A stretch of DNA of 64,000 nt from Lactuca virosa. Lineage: Eukaryota; Streptophyta; Magnoliopsida; Asterales; Asteraceae. The notes under the pieces were generated by a model. That model did no database searches and was not told the DNA's origin. It saw nothing but the letters and a program-made list of their open reading frames with translations. Below, in pieces: positions 47,693-58,156 of the stretch; the stretch's first letter is position 1; each line of letters starts with the position of its first letter. The stretch is taken from positions 136,770,347 to 136,834,346 of the forward strand of contig CAKMRJ010005523.1 of the NCBI GenBank assembly GCA_928212115.1. The letters are read 5' to 3'. Made by a program: the position numbers and the translations under genes.

Positions 47693-47895
47693 CGAATTGG
47701 CACGAACGCTCGCTTTAATTCGTTTCCGATTTTTCCGGGACCCGAATTGGCACGAACGTTCGCCTTAATTCGCATCAAATACTTTTTGCTTGCTTTCAAT
47801 TTTATTTTTGTCACGCGAATTGGCACGTACGCTCGCCCTAACTTGTTTCCGATTTTTTCGGGACACGAATTAGCACGAACGTTCGCCCTAATTTG
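47693..47895. repeat. Four 30-bp hairpin units after Copia-A pol
   Basis: Units at 47693-47722, 47743-47772, 47816-47845 and 47866-47895. The best shows CGAATT at one end, AATTCG at the other, and inside it CGAACGTTCG, itself a palindrome. Unit starts are 50, 73 and 50 bp apart, so a 123-bp dimer was duplicated. The units are separated by T-rich DNA. Confidence 0.85.
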
Positions 47896-48649
47896 CATCA
47901 TCAAATTTTTTTTTATTTTTTGTTTTGTTTGATATTATTTTATTTACCTTTGTACATTATTCTATTTTATTCAAAATTCAAAAATATTTTGTTCTGTTTC
48001 TTTTTCAGAAAATCTCAAAATACAAAAATATTTTATTTGTGTTTATTTTTATTTCTTTTATTTTCAAAAATTTCAAAAACACCAAAAATATCTTAAGAAG
48101 ATCATGGAGGCACAGATTCGTGTGAAAGGGCAGGTGTAACATTCTTTATCTATGTATAGCTTAAGTGTCCCTAGAAGCATGCTGATGTATGTTGTCCAAA
48201 GCCTCGATTGACTCGATGTGAAGCCTTAATGAATCGAATCTACCATTCGTTTCTTCCCAACCAGGTTGTTAAGTTTACATTAGTCAAGAGCTACCTTACT
48301 CTTCTCGCTTTGAGTTAAGAGTTATCTGCTTAGTCACTTTCATTTAGCAGAGGTACATTCGCTTCTCTGGAACCATCTTCACATTTCTCCATTGCCTTCA
48401 TACTCATCAATGTAACCCTTGAGACTCTCAGCTATACCACTGAGGTTTATGGTTGTACAACATCTGTGTTAATGATCTTAGTTTCGTTCATCACGAACTG
48501 AGTGAAACCCAAAATCCAAAACACTTACATGAATTGATGGTGAACAATTAAATGTTCTAGATTTTCACCATGGAATTAACGAAAGCCACTTTCGTGGTAT
48601 GTATCAAGGAATCTCTTTTTCTTTTGCGAGATCTTTATGAAGTGTTCTG
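47896..48649 (+). other. Copia-A non-coding stretch between pol and solo LTR
   Basis: T-rich sequence to about 48090, then mixed sequence without a convincing frame. I see no further motif. Confidence 0.5.
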
Positions 48650-48711
48650 TGTAACACCCGGATTTCCAGGTATATTATTTTTAATGATTTATTTTTGTGA
48701 ATCATTGACCT

Positions 48712-48808
48712 ACTCGACGAGTTGGTGCTATAACTCGTCGAGTAGAAGCGGGGTGGCCACGTGAGTTTAATGAACTACTCGACGAGTCCAAGAGTAGACT
48801 CGCCGAGT
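48712..48808. repeat. Two palindrome pairs upstream of the solo-LTR TATA box
   Basis: Centres at 48717, 48738, 48782 and 48803: spacing 21 within each pair and 65 between pairs. The words are ACTCGACGAGT, ACTCGTCGAGT, ACTCGACGAGT and ACTCGCCGAGT, all with perfect arms. The TATA-like box starts 48 bp after the last centre. Confidence 0.95.
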
Positions 48809-48850
48809 AGGCGCTGTGGGTGGAAACCCTAAATCCTCGGGCTTGTGCCC

Positions 48851-48858
48851 TATTTAAA
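48851..48858 (+). promoter_or_regulatory. TATA-like box of the solo LTR
   Basis: CCCTATTTAAAGGC, about 200 bp from the LTR start, where U3 promoters lie in this size class. Confidence 0.6.
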
Positions 48859-48930
48859 GGCACTTATGGACTTCATTTGCTGCTACCATTCCAGAGAGAG
48901 AACCCCCATCGAGCTTGAGTGTGTAGAGCG

Positions 48931-48953
48931 AGAGAGAGAGAGAGAGAGAGAGA
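48931..48953. repeat. (GA)n run
   Basis: About 23 bp of GA dinucleotides downstream of the TATA-like box. Confidence 0.9.
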
Positions 48954-49425
48954 AGGCCAATTGAGCTTTTGGTGTGATTTTGCAAGAAAGGAGAGGAGCT
49001 CCAGCAAGAAGGGTCAAAGGAGGTTGCTATTCTGAGTTATCCAATCAAGAAGTTCATCTTGAGGTACCAAATCGGACTCCTCTTTCTCTCTATGGTATGG
49101 ATTTCATTATTTGGGGTTAGGGCTTGAATCATTCCTTTTGGGGTCTTGGATGCCTCAAACCCCCCCCCCCCTTTTCGAGTTGTGTTAGAGATCTGGACCC
49201 TTTTGGGTCCAGGGAGTCCCAAGCATCCAGCTTTATGCATTTCCAATGGAGTTTTGAACCTAGGTTGCCATTTTAGGAGCTATTTCACCAAAAAGAGCCT
49301 TATGAGTGTTGCATGAGTATAAAGGTCAGACCTTTACGTGACTTTCGAGTGTTTAAAGGTCATATCTATTAGTTAGAGAAGCAGATCTGACCTCAGAAGG
49401 TCATTTGAGTATGTCTATGGAAGGA

Positions 49426-49595
49426 ACTCGTCGAGTCCATAGGGAACTCGACGAGTCGAGTCGGGGTTGTCCCGCGATTCATGACCAGAGGTAACCCGTC
49501 GAGTGGAAGGTTCACTCGACGAGTCGAGTAAAGACTTAGAAGGATTCGGAGGACACGCTTGGACTCCCCGAGTCACCTGAGTACACTCGACGAGT
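49426..49595. repeat. Three palindrome pairs in the solo LTR, 68-69 bp period
   Basis: Centres 49431/49451, 49499/49519 and 49568/49590. Within-pair spacing is 20, 20 and 22 bp. The first members of successive pairs are 68 and 69 bp apart. Four of six words are perfect palindromes; ACCCGTCGAGT and ACTCCCCGAGT each have one changed base. Confidence 0.93.
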
Positions 49596-49854
49596 CGGGT
49601 CAAAGTTTGACTGTTGACTGGAGTTGACTTCAGTTGACCTTAGGGTTTTGGTCAAGCTGGTTCATGAGAGATCAGGGAGGGGTAGAATGGTCTTCTACCC
49701 ATCCTTTAGAAGTAAGGACATAAGAAGGTATTGATTAGAAATGTTATTATGTTAATAGGAGGAGGCTAGGTCGGGTTATCAAGCAAGAGAGATTATCCGA
49801 CATCGTACGAGGTGAGTCTTCTCACTATACTTTACCTAGAGTGGTAATATGTGT

Positions 49855-50077
49855 GACCGGAAGGTCTTATGTGCTATGAGGAGTATGTGATGTATGTTGT
49901 TATTTAATACGTATGTGCTATGTTATGTTATGAGTAGTATGTTATGGACCGGAAGGTCATTATGATATGGACCGGAAGGTCATTATGATATGGACCGGAA
50001 GGTCATTATGGGTAGGACCGGAAGGTCTACCGGGATTGTGGTACGGAAGTCCCCTGAGACACATGGACCGGAAGGTC
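49855..50077. repeat. Six GACCGGAAGGTC mini-hairpins
   Basis: At 49855, 49947, 49970, 49993, 50016 and 50066 (12 bp each). The stem is GACC/GGTC with loop GGAA, a GNRA-type tetraloop if transcribed. The middle four are exactly 23 bp apart. All six are identical over 12 bp although the flanks vary. Confidence 0.95.
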
Positions 50078-50363
50078 TTGTAGAGCTATAGCCTTGAGTG
50101 GCGTATGTGCGTATGTGGTATTTTGGGGAACTCACTAAGTATTTATGCTTACAGTGTTTGTGTGATGTGTTTCAGGTACCAGTGAGGATCGCGGGAAGGC
50201 GCCGGCATGATCTATACACACTGATGGGATTTATGTATTAGAGATATTGGGATTTGTTTTATTATGATGACACGTGATACAATGGATGCTTATGATTTCT
50301 TATGAATGAAATTATGTTTTAAAAATGAAAAATTGCTTTGAAAATTCTCGTCGTTACATTCTG

Positions 50364-51225
50364 GTTCCAAGATACTTCTTCCCATAAGATCCAGTTTTAT
50401 TTTTTTTGAGATTTCAAAAGCTTAATCTTGTCACTAAAATAATTCCTCACCTACTCGTTCAACTGACTACACTGGTCACACGAGTACTTCTTCCAACATT
50501 CGTTCTTATGTTAAGTTCGTTGTTTGGTTGGAGCGTTTGCCACCCATTGAGCCTATTTATAAGATGCATTTCAATGTTTCTTATCAAACATTTGATCGTA
50601 TTTCAATGGGAAACCATACAGACAATTCTTAGTCTCTCTTGATTTGAAGGAAGAGATCGTTGCCCGTGATCTATAGATTCGTGTCTTTTAAGACATCACT
50701 CATATCCCACAGATAAATCTTGCTTTCTTTCTTTTTCTTTAACACACACTCTCGCACGAAGATCTCTCTGATTTTCCTAAAAGTCTTGTTTGTGGTAATT
50801 ATGGCACTTTTAGTTTCGCAGATTCAATGATGCTCAGAGTTCTACACATAAGTTACCTTGTGTCTTAAACGCGAACGACATATAGATATTTACTACAACG
50901 AATGGATATTGAAAGGATGAGAACAAAATAATGATGACGCGGCTATTGGTGGATAAAATTTCGAAATTTAGGCATGTGAAATTTGAATATCTTCCACTTA
51001 TCACACCGCCTGGCACCTTTATCGGGACTATAGTTGTCAAATCCCACTTTTTCAGGCGTCGTTTCAAAGGAAATCACTCAATCGATGCTTCAAATTCTCT
51101 CTCCTACGTAATCGTATAAAACGATTTTTAATTCACAGAGTTACCTTTTACCACTATCAAATTCTCTCAAGAACCCTAACGGCGATTTCTCTCTACTGTT
51201 CTTTCTTCTTCATCAACCTGCAACA
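50364..51225 (+). other. Copia-A stretch before the extra ORF
   Basis: No frame that I can support. The last 100 bp (TTCTCTCTACTG...CAACAATGG) looks like a leader ending in a good plant start context. Confidence 0.5.
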
Positions 51226-51897
51226 ATGGCCGTTTCTTCACCAGTTCAAGATCAGACCACTCACTCATCACTGCTTGCCATCAAACAGAATCAAAACCTG
51301 ATTCTTGATTTGTCACCATTCAAGTACGATTCTTTCATGCTACCCATCATTGAATGCCTGAAGTATTCCCCTCTGGTCATCGCCTTAACTAAGGTTGAGT
51401 GCGTCCCAATGTCTCTACTCTCGAAGGCTTATTTCTCAGCATCGTACATCAAGGAAGAAGAACGCATCACCTTCGAAATATCTGACAAGAAAACCTCTAT
51501 CACCAAGTCCAGGTTCTGTTCTCCGCTAGGGCTTGCCTACGATGACTCCATGGTGAATCCAGACTCTATCTCCATTGCAGCGATTTTGGAGATGTTTTAT
51601 GAGATGGGGTATAAAGATCTCATTCCTTCATTCTCCAAGTTCAGAAAACCCAACCTGCCTCCTCGATGGAATGGTTTGTTCACTCTTCTCTTCAAATCCT
51701 TTTATGAAAGAGTCACATGTTCAGACTGTACAAGCAAGCTGTTCAAGGTTATGATGTATGGTCTTTACCACATAATCAACCTTTATTATGGCACAGTTCT
51801 ATGGGCTCAACTGGTGCAAAGTACTCACTCCACGACACGACACAGTGAGATTTCCTGTGCTCGTTTTCTACCTTTCACACAACCAAGATTATTATAG
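51226..51897 (+). pseudogene. Copia-A extra ORF, N-terminal part
   Basis: 223 codons from an ATG in good context (CAACAATGG). No retroelement enzyme motif. The part LPPRWNGLFTLLFKSFYER followed by KVMMYGLYHIINLYYG resembles a conserved block that I recall from uncharacterised ORFs of Asteraceae copia elements. It lies after pol and before the polypurine tract, the place of env-like genes in Sireviruses, but I see no signal peptide or clear membrane span. A frameshift near 51890 separates it from the next piece. Function unknown. Confidence 0.6.
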
Positions 51898-51905
51898 ATG
51901 ACACC

Positions 51906-54604
51906 TTGAAGTTTCCCTTTGCTGGTTCCATTCCGGAGACCATGTTTCATTGTGTTCCAGCTGCTAGCAAAATTTTGGAGGAATACAAAAAGCTTCCATC
52001 TTCAGGAGCTAGCACCATTACTCCTGAGATGCACTTGACCATTGATGAAGCTGACAAAGTCAAAAAGGGGGGTAAGCAAAAGCAAGCGAAAGAGGGTCCA
52101 TATGAGCCTGCTGTCACTCCAAAGAAGCAAAAGGTGAAAGCTGCTCCTTCTGCAACCAATCCCAAAAGGCGAAAGCAGCCTGCTCGCAAGCGCAAGACTG
52201 CAACACCTAGTGAAAGCGAAGATTCGGGGTCTGATACTCAGTCAGACACTCGCAACAAGGAGGAGAATCTAGTTCGAAACGAGGAGGAAGTTCACAATGA
52301 AGAGATTCACAACGAGGAGGATGATAAGATTCGCAACGAGGATGAAATGCTTCACAATACAGAGGACACATCCAATCCTGAGGTAACTCAAAGTTTTAAT
52401 GGCTCTGTTCCGTCTCCACCTCCTTCACCTAAAAACACCTCTATCCCAATCACAATTTCTCCATGCCCTCCACCAGATTATTCACAACAACAAACCAACA
52501 TTCCTCTCTCCATCCCACTGTTCACTAATTCAACAGTACCTCCTACTACCTCAACCCTACCTTTCATTTCAGTCAACGTATCTGATATGGGGGCTCAAAC
52601 TTCAGGTTTCTCCACTCATTTTCACCTCCTATTTCCCCTATTAATCGAGATGACCCAGAAATGGTCTTTGGTGATGATGAAGACAAAGATCTTGGGGGGG
52701 TTTACATACAATCCTTTTCAAATTCGGACTGAGAGTGAAGATGAGGTGCAGGTTACGAAAGGGCAACTTCAGTCCTTTCATGAAAAGATTGAAAAATTAA
52801 TTCTCTCTGCCAAGGCTTCCTCTTCTGATGCATATGCTAAAACCATGGTAGATCCACTCTTTGAACTTATCTCGAAGGAGCATACAGCCAATGCTGACAA
52901 GATGAACAAGGTTGTTGCTGATGCGGCTGAAGTTTGCAAGTATACGACCATAAAAGTCGATAAACTAATTGTTGACACCACTGCTTTCATGGAGAACTTC
53001 CAAACCACTTTCAAATCCAATACCACTGCAGCAAATGAAGCTTTGAAGAGTCTGGGATCTCTTTTCAAAACCATGAAGACGAAGTTGCAAGAGATTCGCA
53101 CTGATCTGAAAACTGACCATGAAGCATTTCAAACCTCCATCTCGTCTCAAATCTCAAAGATTCAAGAAGAACTGGAAAAGGAGAGTAACCTCAAGGACTT
53201 TCTTTCTATCAAGACAGAAGAATTCAAGGAGTTAAGTGTCAAGCTGAACACTTCAGAGAAACATGTCAATGATCTGTTATATGAGAAGGTAATCATGCGA
53301 AGCTGTATCACTGATGTTACTTGCATGCTCTCGGATATCATTGAGACCAGGGACTCCATGATCACCATCACCATGCGTAAGCATATGGCAGAAAAGTTAA
53401 TGCCAGTCTTCGCAATGCTTCACCGCCTCGAAGGTGTTTCAGATCAAAGCTTTAATCAGAAACAATGGGGAGAAGGTGTGACTGGTGGATCAAGGAAAGA
53501 AAACCCCAAAGCCCCGGTTAAGCTAGTTCTCAAGAAAGAACCTAAGGGCAAGGAAAAGTTGTTCAGGGAGGAGCCTATTACTGATAATGAAAAAGAAGAC
53601 GTGCATGATGAAGAAGAACTTAAAAGGCGAAGAGTTCGTGAAGCTGAACTAGATGAGCACCAGTGAATCATCCGTGAGGCTGAAGAAAAAGAAAGGGCTG
53701 AGAAAGAGGCTCAGGCCACTCTTCAAAGCAAGAAGCTTCTGTTTCCCGAATGGACCATGAAGCGAATCCAGAATGATGTAGTTGATTTACCAAGCCAATA
53801 TTGGTTAGAGCCAACTGTGTCTTTTGATATTCAAAACACACAAGATTCGTAATTGGATCTACCAATCACTCCTAAGGCTTTTAGATTTTGTGCTTTCGTG
53901 AAAATTGCGAATGTTCCTATCACGGACAACAGAGCTTATCAGATGTTGTTCTCGTTTTATTTGAAGCACATGAAGCCTCAATACGAGAATTGGTCCCTGA
54001 GAAAAATAGATGGTGTGAAAGTCACTGGACCGATCGAGACTGACAGCTTTCTGAATGCAAAGTTCAAAGTTGCAAGAGGTTCCACCAGTCAGTGCTACGA
54101 GTTCACTCTCACTGACTTACCCTGTCCCAACCCCAATGACTGGTTCGTTCTTTTCAACATGCTGCTGAAAGAAAAAGAATAATAGGAACCTGTCATGTCT
54201 CATCTCCAAATAATGATCAAGTCTTACATTCAAGAGATTGAGGAGATGGATGTAGAGGTTGCAGCGGTGTTGCGAAAGAAGCCTTCTGCGGTCCTTAAGG
54301 AATCTCCAAAAGATTTTGAGAAGCTGAAGCTGGGAAAGATCTACAAAGGGATGGTATGTGGTGTATCAAGCTAGGGAACGAACCGGTGCAGACTATCGCA
54401 GAGGATGTTTCTTCCTTTCTGACAAGCATTTTGTTCACTACTAACTTTCTCGAGTATATTTTGGATCTGGTGCGAAAATACAAAGGCAACATCAAGGATG
54501 ACCTTAAGTGCTTCACTGATCTGATTTTGTGTTACATGCAAGTTCGCCAAGCAATTTTTGCTATCATTCTGAAGGTGTATGAAGTGCAGAAGCGAATCCA
54601 AGGC
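51906..54604 (+). pseudogene. Copia-A extra ORF, middle and C-terminal parts, broken
   Basis: A continuous frame from about 51890 (no ATG of its own) to a TGA at 53664-53666. It reopens in the same frame through 53853-54182 with stops at 53850-53852 and 54180-54185, and fades by a frameshift near 54340. In order: a basic Lys/Arg/Pro-rich segment (about 52060-52200, PKRRKQPARKRK, nuclear-signal-like), an acidic Asn/Glu repeat (HNEEIHNEEDD), a Pro/Ser/Thr-rich stretch, a long Ala/Lys/Glu coiled-coil-like part (about 52750-53450) and a charged tail. No known enzyme. A structural or env-like role is only a guess from position. Confidence 0.6.
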
Positions 54605-54630
54605 TGATGGGTTCGTGCCTCAATTCACGC

Positions 54631-54642
54631 AAAGGGGGAGAT
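54631..54642 (+). promoter_or_regulatory. Copia-A polypurine tract
   Basis: AAAGGGGGAGAT directly before the TGTTGG of the 3' LTR, the plus-strand primer. Confidence 0.88.
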
Positions 54643-54943
54643 TGTTGGATATTTGATGTTGCGTCATTGGGCCTTCTTAGTTAGTCTTTTGTATTATCGA
54701 GTTGGGCCTCTCCAATCGTTATTAATTCTAGGGTTAGAGTATTTAAGGTGCATGCATGCATCATTTTTTAAAAAACTCTTATCATTTACGCTGTAACCCT
54801 AATCACGCCTCTACAGTAGCAATTCCTCATAGAGTTCTTCTGAGGCGTGACATTTAATCATTCGACATTCTTGAATCTTCATTGTGTTCTTCATTTTACC
54901 TGTTCTTGAATCTAATCGATCATTAACGATTTTAATCCTAACA
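54643..54943 (+). repeat. Copia-A 3' LTR
   Basis: 301 bp, TGTTGGATATTTG to CCTAACA, followed by CTTGG (54944-54948), the duplicate of 6160-6164. Confidence 0.93.
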
Positions 54944-54948
54944 CTTGG

Positions 54949-56362
54949 CAACCAGCCTTCCCTAGTTACCCTGCCATTGACCACTTCTCAATTAAGTCAA
55001 TTGTTGGCAATCATACATAATCTTTATAACTGGCCTTCCCCAGTTACCCTACCCAAACATAACTCCTAGCAGTATCATACGATCAACACGCAAAACCTAC
55101 CAGTCTAGCATACCAAGACACCAAGTGTTATAACTATACATACATAACAAGGAGTTATCCTAGTCAACTAGAATACTTGTACTCTAACAATACATCTATC
55201 CTACCATGCAAATGATATACAATGGGATATGTGGCATAGTGAGAAACTCATGTGAACTGAAGAACTGGAGAAGCACAACAACACTCTCACACCTTGCACT
55301 GCACAATCCTGCGAACCGACTAACACCAAAAGAGATGAACCTTCAATAAACAACCCAAATCCTCCAAGTTTGACCCCAAATAAAGCATGTCAAAAGTCAA
55401 CGGTCACCACGACATGGAGACCTCTTAACCACGTCATGGGCATAACATGACAAAATAGAAGGCATGTAGGACATCTCCACGTTGTGGGAATGTCAGGACA
55501 ACACAATCACAAATTAACATTCCACTACGGCGTTGGCCCTCCTTGGCCATGTCGTGGTTGCTGGCAGAACTCTCCTTTCTACACTAAGTGCTTAATCCTT
55601 ACAGATCTATGCCCAAAACTTTAGATGTAGTCCTTCTCTTTGATTTAATAGATAAAGTTTCCAACTTTATCCATTAGGACCTCACTCCAAAGCAAGATCT
55701 ACAACCCTAAGCACATTAAGTCCTTAATATGTCCAAAACTTGCTCAAGAACACAAGATATCCCCAAACATGACTCTTTTCTCATTTACAGGGACCTAGAG
55801 TCACAACAAGCTCTGGATTTCCTCAAACTCCATGCGCATCCATGTGAGGGACCAAAATCATCCAAAATGAACTCAAACTTGAAACAAGAAGATCAAAGGT
55901 CAATGTATGAAGTTTATACCTCCAATAACTCAAAAATCAGAATAGGGTGATGAATCCAAGCTAGATCATTACTTCCTTGCACAAATATGAACTTCCTTCT
56001 TCTTCATGCTTCACCAAAATCCAAGAAAAATCTCTTCAATCAAGCAAACAAGCTCTCAATCATGCATGAAGGCTAGGGTTTCTAAATAAGGAGATGGAGG
56101 CTGATGGGGAAGACCTAATCCATGAATAAGATGCTTAAATATGGGAGAAACCCTAAAACATCATGGGCTTGGGTTGCAACAACCACTACATTGTGGCACC
56201 CTACATGCCATGGTGTGGTGTCTATCAGGATATACACCCATAACAAGCCATGCCATATTGTGACATTCCATACACCACGTCATGGAAAATGGTTTTCCTC
56301 GAAACCATACCTTGGACTCCTTCATGTCACCAACTGGTCCATTATGGAAAACGAGTGTTACA
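54949..56362 (-). repeat. Gypsy-D LTR, right piece (U3 side)
   Basis: The minus strand begins TGTAACACTCG at 56362, preceded (56363-56374) by a purine tract GTGTGGGAGAGT, as expected at a 3' LTR. It contains decayed CCACG-N-CGTGG words in pairs 22 bp apart (centres 56280/56258, 56213/56191, 55552/55530, 55434/55412) and TATA-like AT-rich text near 56144-56134. It joins 6164 across the Copia-A insertion. Many CpG sites appear changed to TpG or CpA. I see no coding region. Confidence 0.65.
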
Positions 56363-58156
56363 ACTCTCCCACACTTAAATTAGATTTCTTCCTCGAAATC
56401 TATCCTTACTAATTACTCTTAAAACATCCTCCAAACCTCTTGTGGGTTTCTAATGCTTCTCCCTTCAACATAAGGATCCCCAAAACCAAGTGCATAAGCC
56501 AAACCCGAGCAGAAACTTCCAAAGGTCAAACCTTCAATAAAAGAATCACTGAGATTAACACCTTAAGCAGACAACCACCTTCTGACGCCTATGTCGATTC
56601 AATCCTTAGCGAGAAATAAGCGACCCAACGAAGAAACGAACATCAAACCTACCATAACCAACCGACATCGAGATGAGTTAATTTATATCGATAATCCAAA
56701 GATTTGAATATCATACATACCTTCCAAGAAAAAAAAATTCTCCATATGTCAACCATGTTGACTAGAAGCTCACAAACATATTTCACCCAAGATCTTCCAT
56801 GCCTCGTGTCATCTTACTGATAACTGGAGAACGACAAACACGACCAACCGATGTAGCCGACAACCTCATACACATACGCAAAAGCGAACTCCATACAAAA
56901 ACCCAATAGATAAGGACTGAGCTAGTTTACACATCAACAAGGCTTTAACATCCCTTAAATCTAAATAAGGGACGACTAACAAACAATCAAACAAACAAAC
57001 AATGATAGGGCTACCTCAATCTGTGTGAATGCTATGATCTAACCATAGTCTTACCATTACTTCTATTGCTACAGTCCAACTGCAGTCTTTCCTGTCATGA
57101 TCTAACCATGATCTTCCATATGTGAATGCTATGATCCAACCATAGTCTTACAATCACTTTCTTTGCTACAACCCAAATGCGGTATTTCCTATCATGATCC
57201 AACCATCGTCTTTCATATGTTAATGCTATGATCCAACCATAGTCTTACAATCACTTTAGTTTCTACATCGCAACTACAGTTTTTCCTACCAAGATCCAAC
57301 CATGGTCTTCCATATGTGAATGTTATGATCCAACCATAGTCTTAAAATCACTTCTGGTCTATTTCAACAAAGTGTATGCTACGGGCCAAATCGTAGTCTT
57401 AAAACACTCGTGCAATTTCCATGGACTCTCCTCATGGTATTTTTAGACAAAACTGCAAGGATAACAATCAAGACTAACATGAAACATACCCTTTATCTAC
57501 TAGACCCCATCAAGTGTTTGGGTCGTGCTTCGAACCCCAAATCCCTCATCAGATAAGAACAGGCAGGGAGGCCCTCACACAACCCTCGAACTGAGTCTAG
57601 GCACTAATTCTTTCATGCGCCACTATTGATGCTTCAAGTCTTGAGATGAGAAAACCTTGAATCTTCAGAATCCGCTTCCTTTATCGCAATCGACCGATGA
57701 TCAAATTCCTTGCGTAACCTTTATTTATAACAAACAAAACATGCTAATTTCTTATCCTTGAAGGTGAAACTCCATGGATGACCTGCATTCAGAAGTCTTC
57801 CCACCTGACAAGGCGATTCTCTCCCACATGGAATTAACTAAACTCCGCTGACTTCATAACCATTCAAAAATTTCGGACCGAATCTAATAACTTCACAACT
57901 TGGTTCAACCACGCCTGACATCAAAAGGCATAAATGAACCCGAACCCTTCAACAAAACCATAGATCTCTAACATGCATCCATACCCTCATAATAACAACA
58001 ACAATCCAAACATTCAAAAACAGAACCAGAGTTGATAAAGACAATATCATTAACCATATTATCCAAAATTACAACTGAAACAATGATAAAATAAATAAAA
58101 GAAACTGATGATACCAACGAATGTTGCATACAACCGAACTTAAGAAAATCGATAAC
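56363..58156 (-). other. Gypsy-D internal remnant without pol
   Basis: Starts with the purine tract and about 40 bp resembling the end of a gypsy pol (FEEEI). The rest has no reverse transcriptase, RNase H or integrase text, so pol is deleted or beyond recognition. It carries a hairpin array at 57032-57396. Parts could be another LTR fragment. I could not resolve the structure. Confidence 0.4.
57032..57396. repeat. Array of hairpins with loop ATCCAAC and changing arms
   Basis: About a dozen units in a roughly 100-bp higher-order repeat. CTATGATCCAACCATAG recurs with few changes. Between these are units with other arms: CATG/CATG near 57097, CTACAG/CTGCAG near 57070, and CTACGGGCCAAATCGTAG at 57379-57396. 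Most units are followed by TCTT, as in the array at 5785. Confidence 0.8.

Larger units (their letters stand above)
48650..50358 (+). mobile_element. Solo LTR of a gypsy-type element in Copia-A
   Basis: 1709 bp beginning TGTAACACCCGG and ending CGTCGTTACA (TGTAAC/GTTACA inverted ends), flanked by TTCTG on both sides (48645-48649 and 50359-50363). There is no internal domain, so it is a solo LTR left by recombination between two LTRs. It contains in order: two pairs of ACTCGNCGAGT palindromes, a TATTTAAA box (48851-48858), a GA run, a C run, three more palindrome pairs (49426-49595), then six GACCGGAAGGTC hairpins. Confidence 0.93.
6165..54943 (+). mobile_element. Copia-A: host copia element carrying all inner insertions
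   Basis: The LTRs at 6165-6465 and 54643-54943 align end to end, with 11 differences by eye in 301 bp, and are flanked by CTTGG on both sides. Between them in plus orientation are the primer site, gag, a long charged linker, protease, integrase, the start of reverse transcriptase, then foreign DNA (12203-47251), the end of RNase H, a non-coding stretch with a solo LTR (48650-50358), an extra ORF region and a polypurine tract. The motif GCSRHMTG after the protease and the extra ORF after pol resemble Sireviruses, but the LTR is short for that group, so the clade is uncertain. The 48.8-kb span is insertion, not native length. Confidence 0.93.

Noticed and set aside
47665..47904. Minus-strand 79-codon frame over the Copia-A hairpin repeats
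   Set aside because: Its internal peptide repeat is just the DNA repeat translated; no start context and no family.
48550..48649. A host gene start at ATGGAATTAACGAAAGCC in the Copia-A tail
   Set aside because: The frame is short, runs into the solo LTR and has no recognisable domain.
51226..54604. Calling the extra ORF a true envelope gene
   Set aside because: No signal peptide, membrane anchor or fusion-type features are visible; position alone is not enough.
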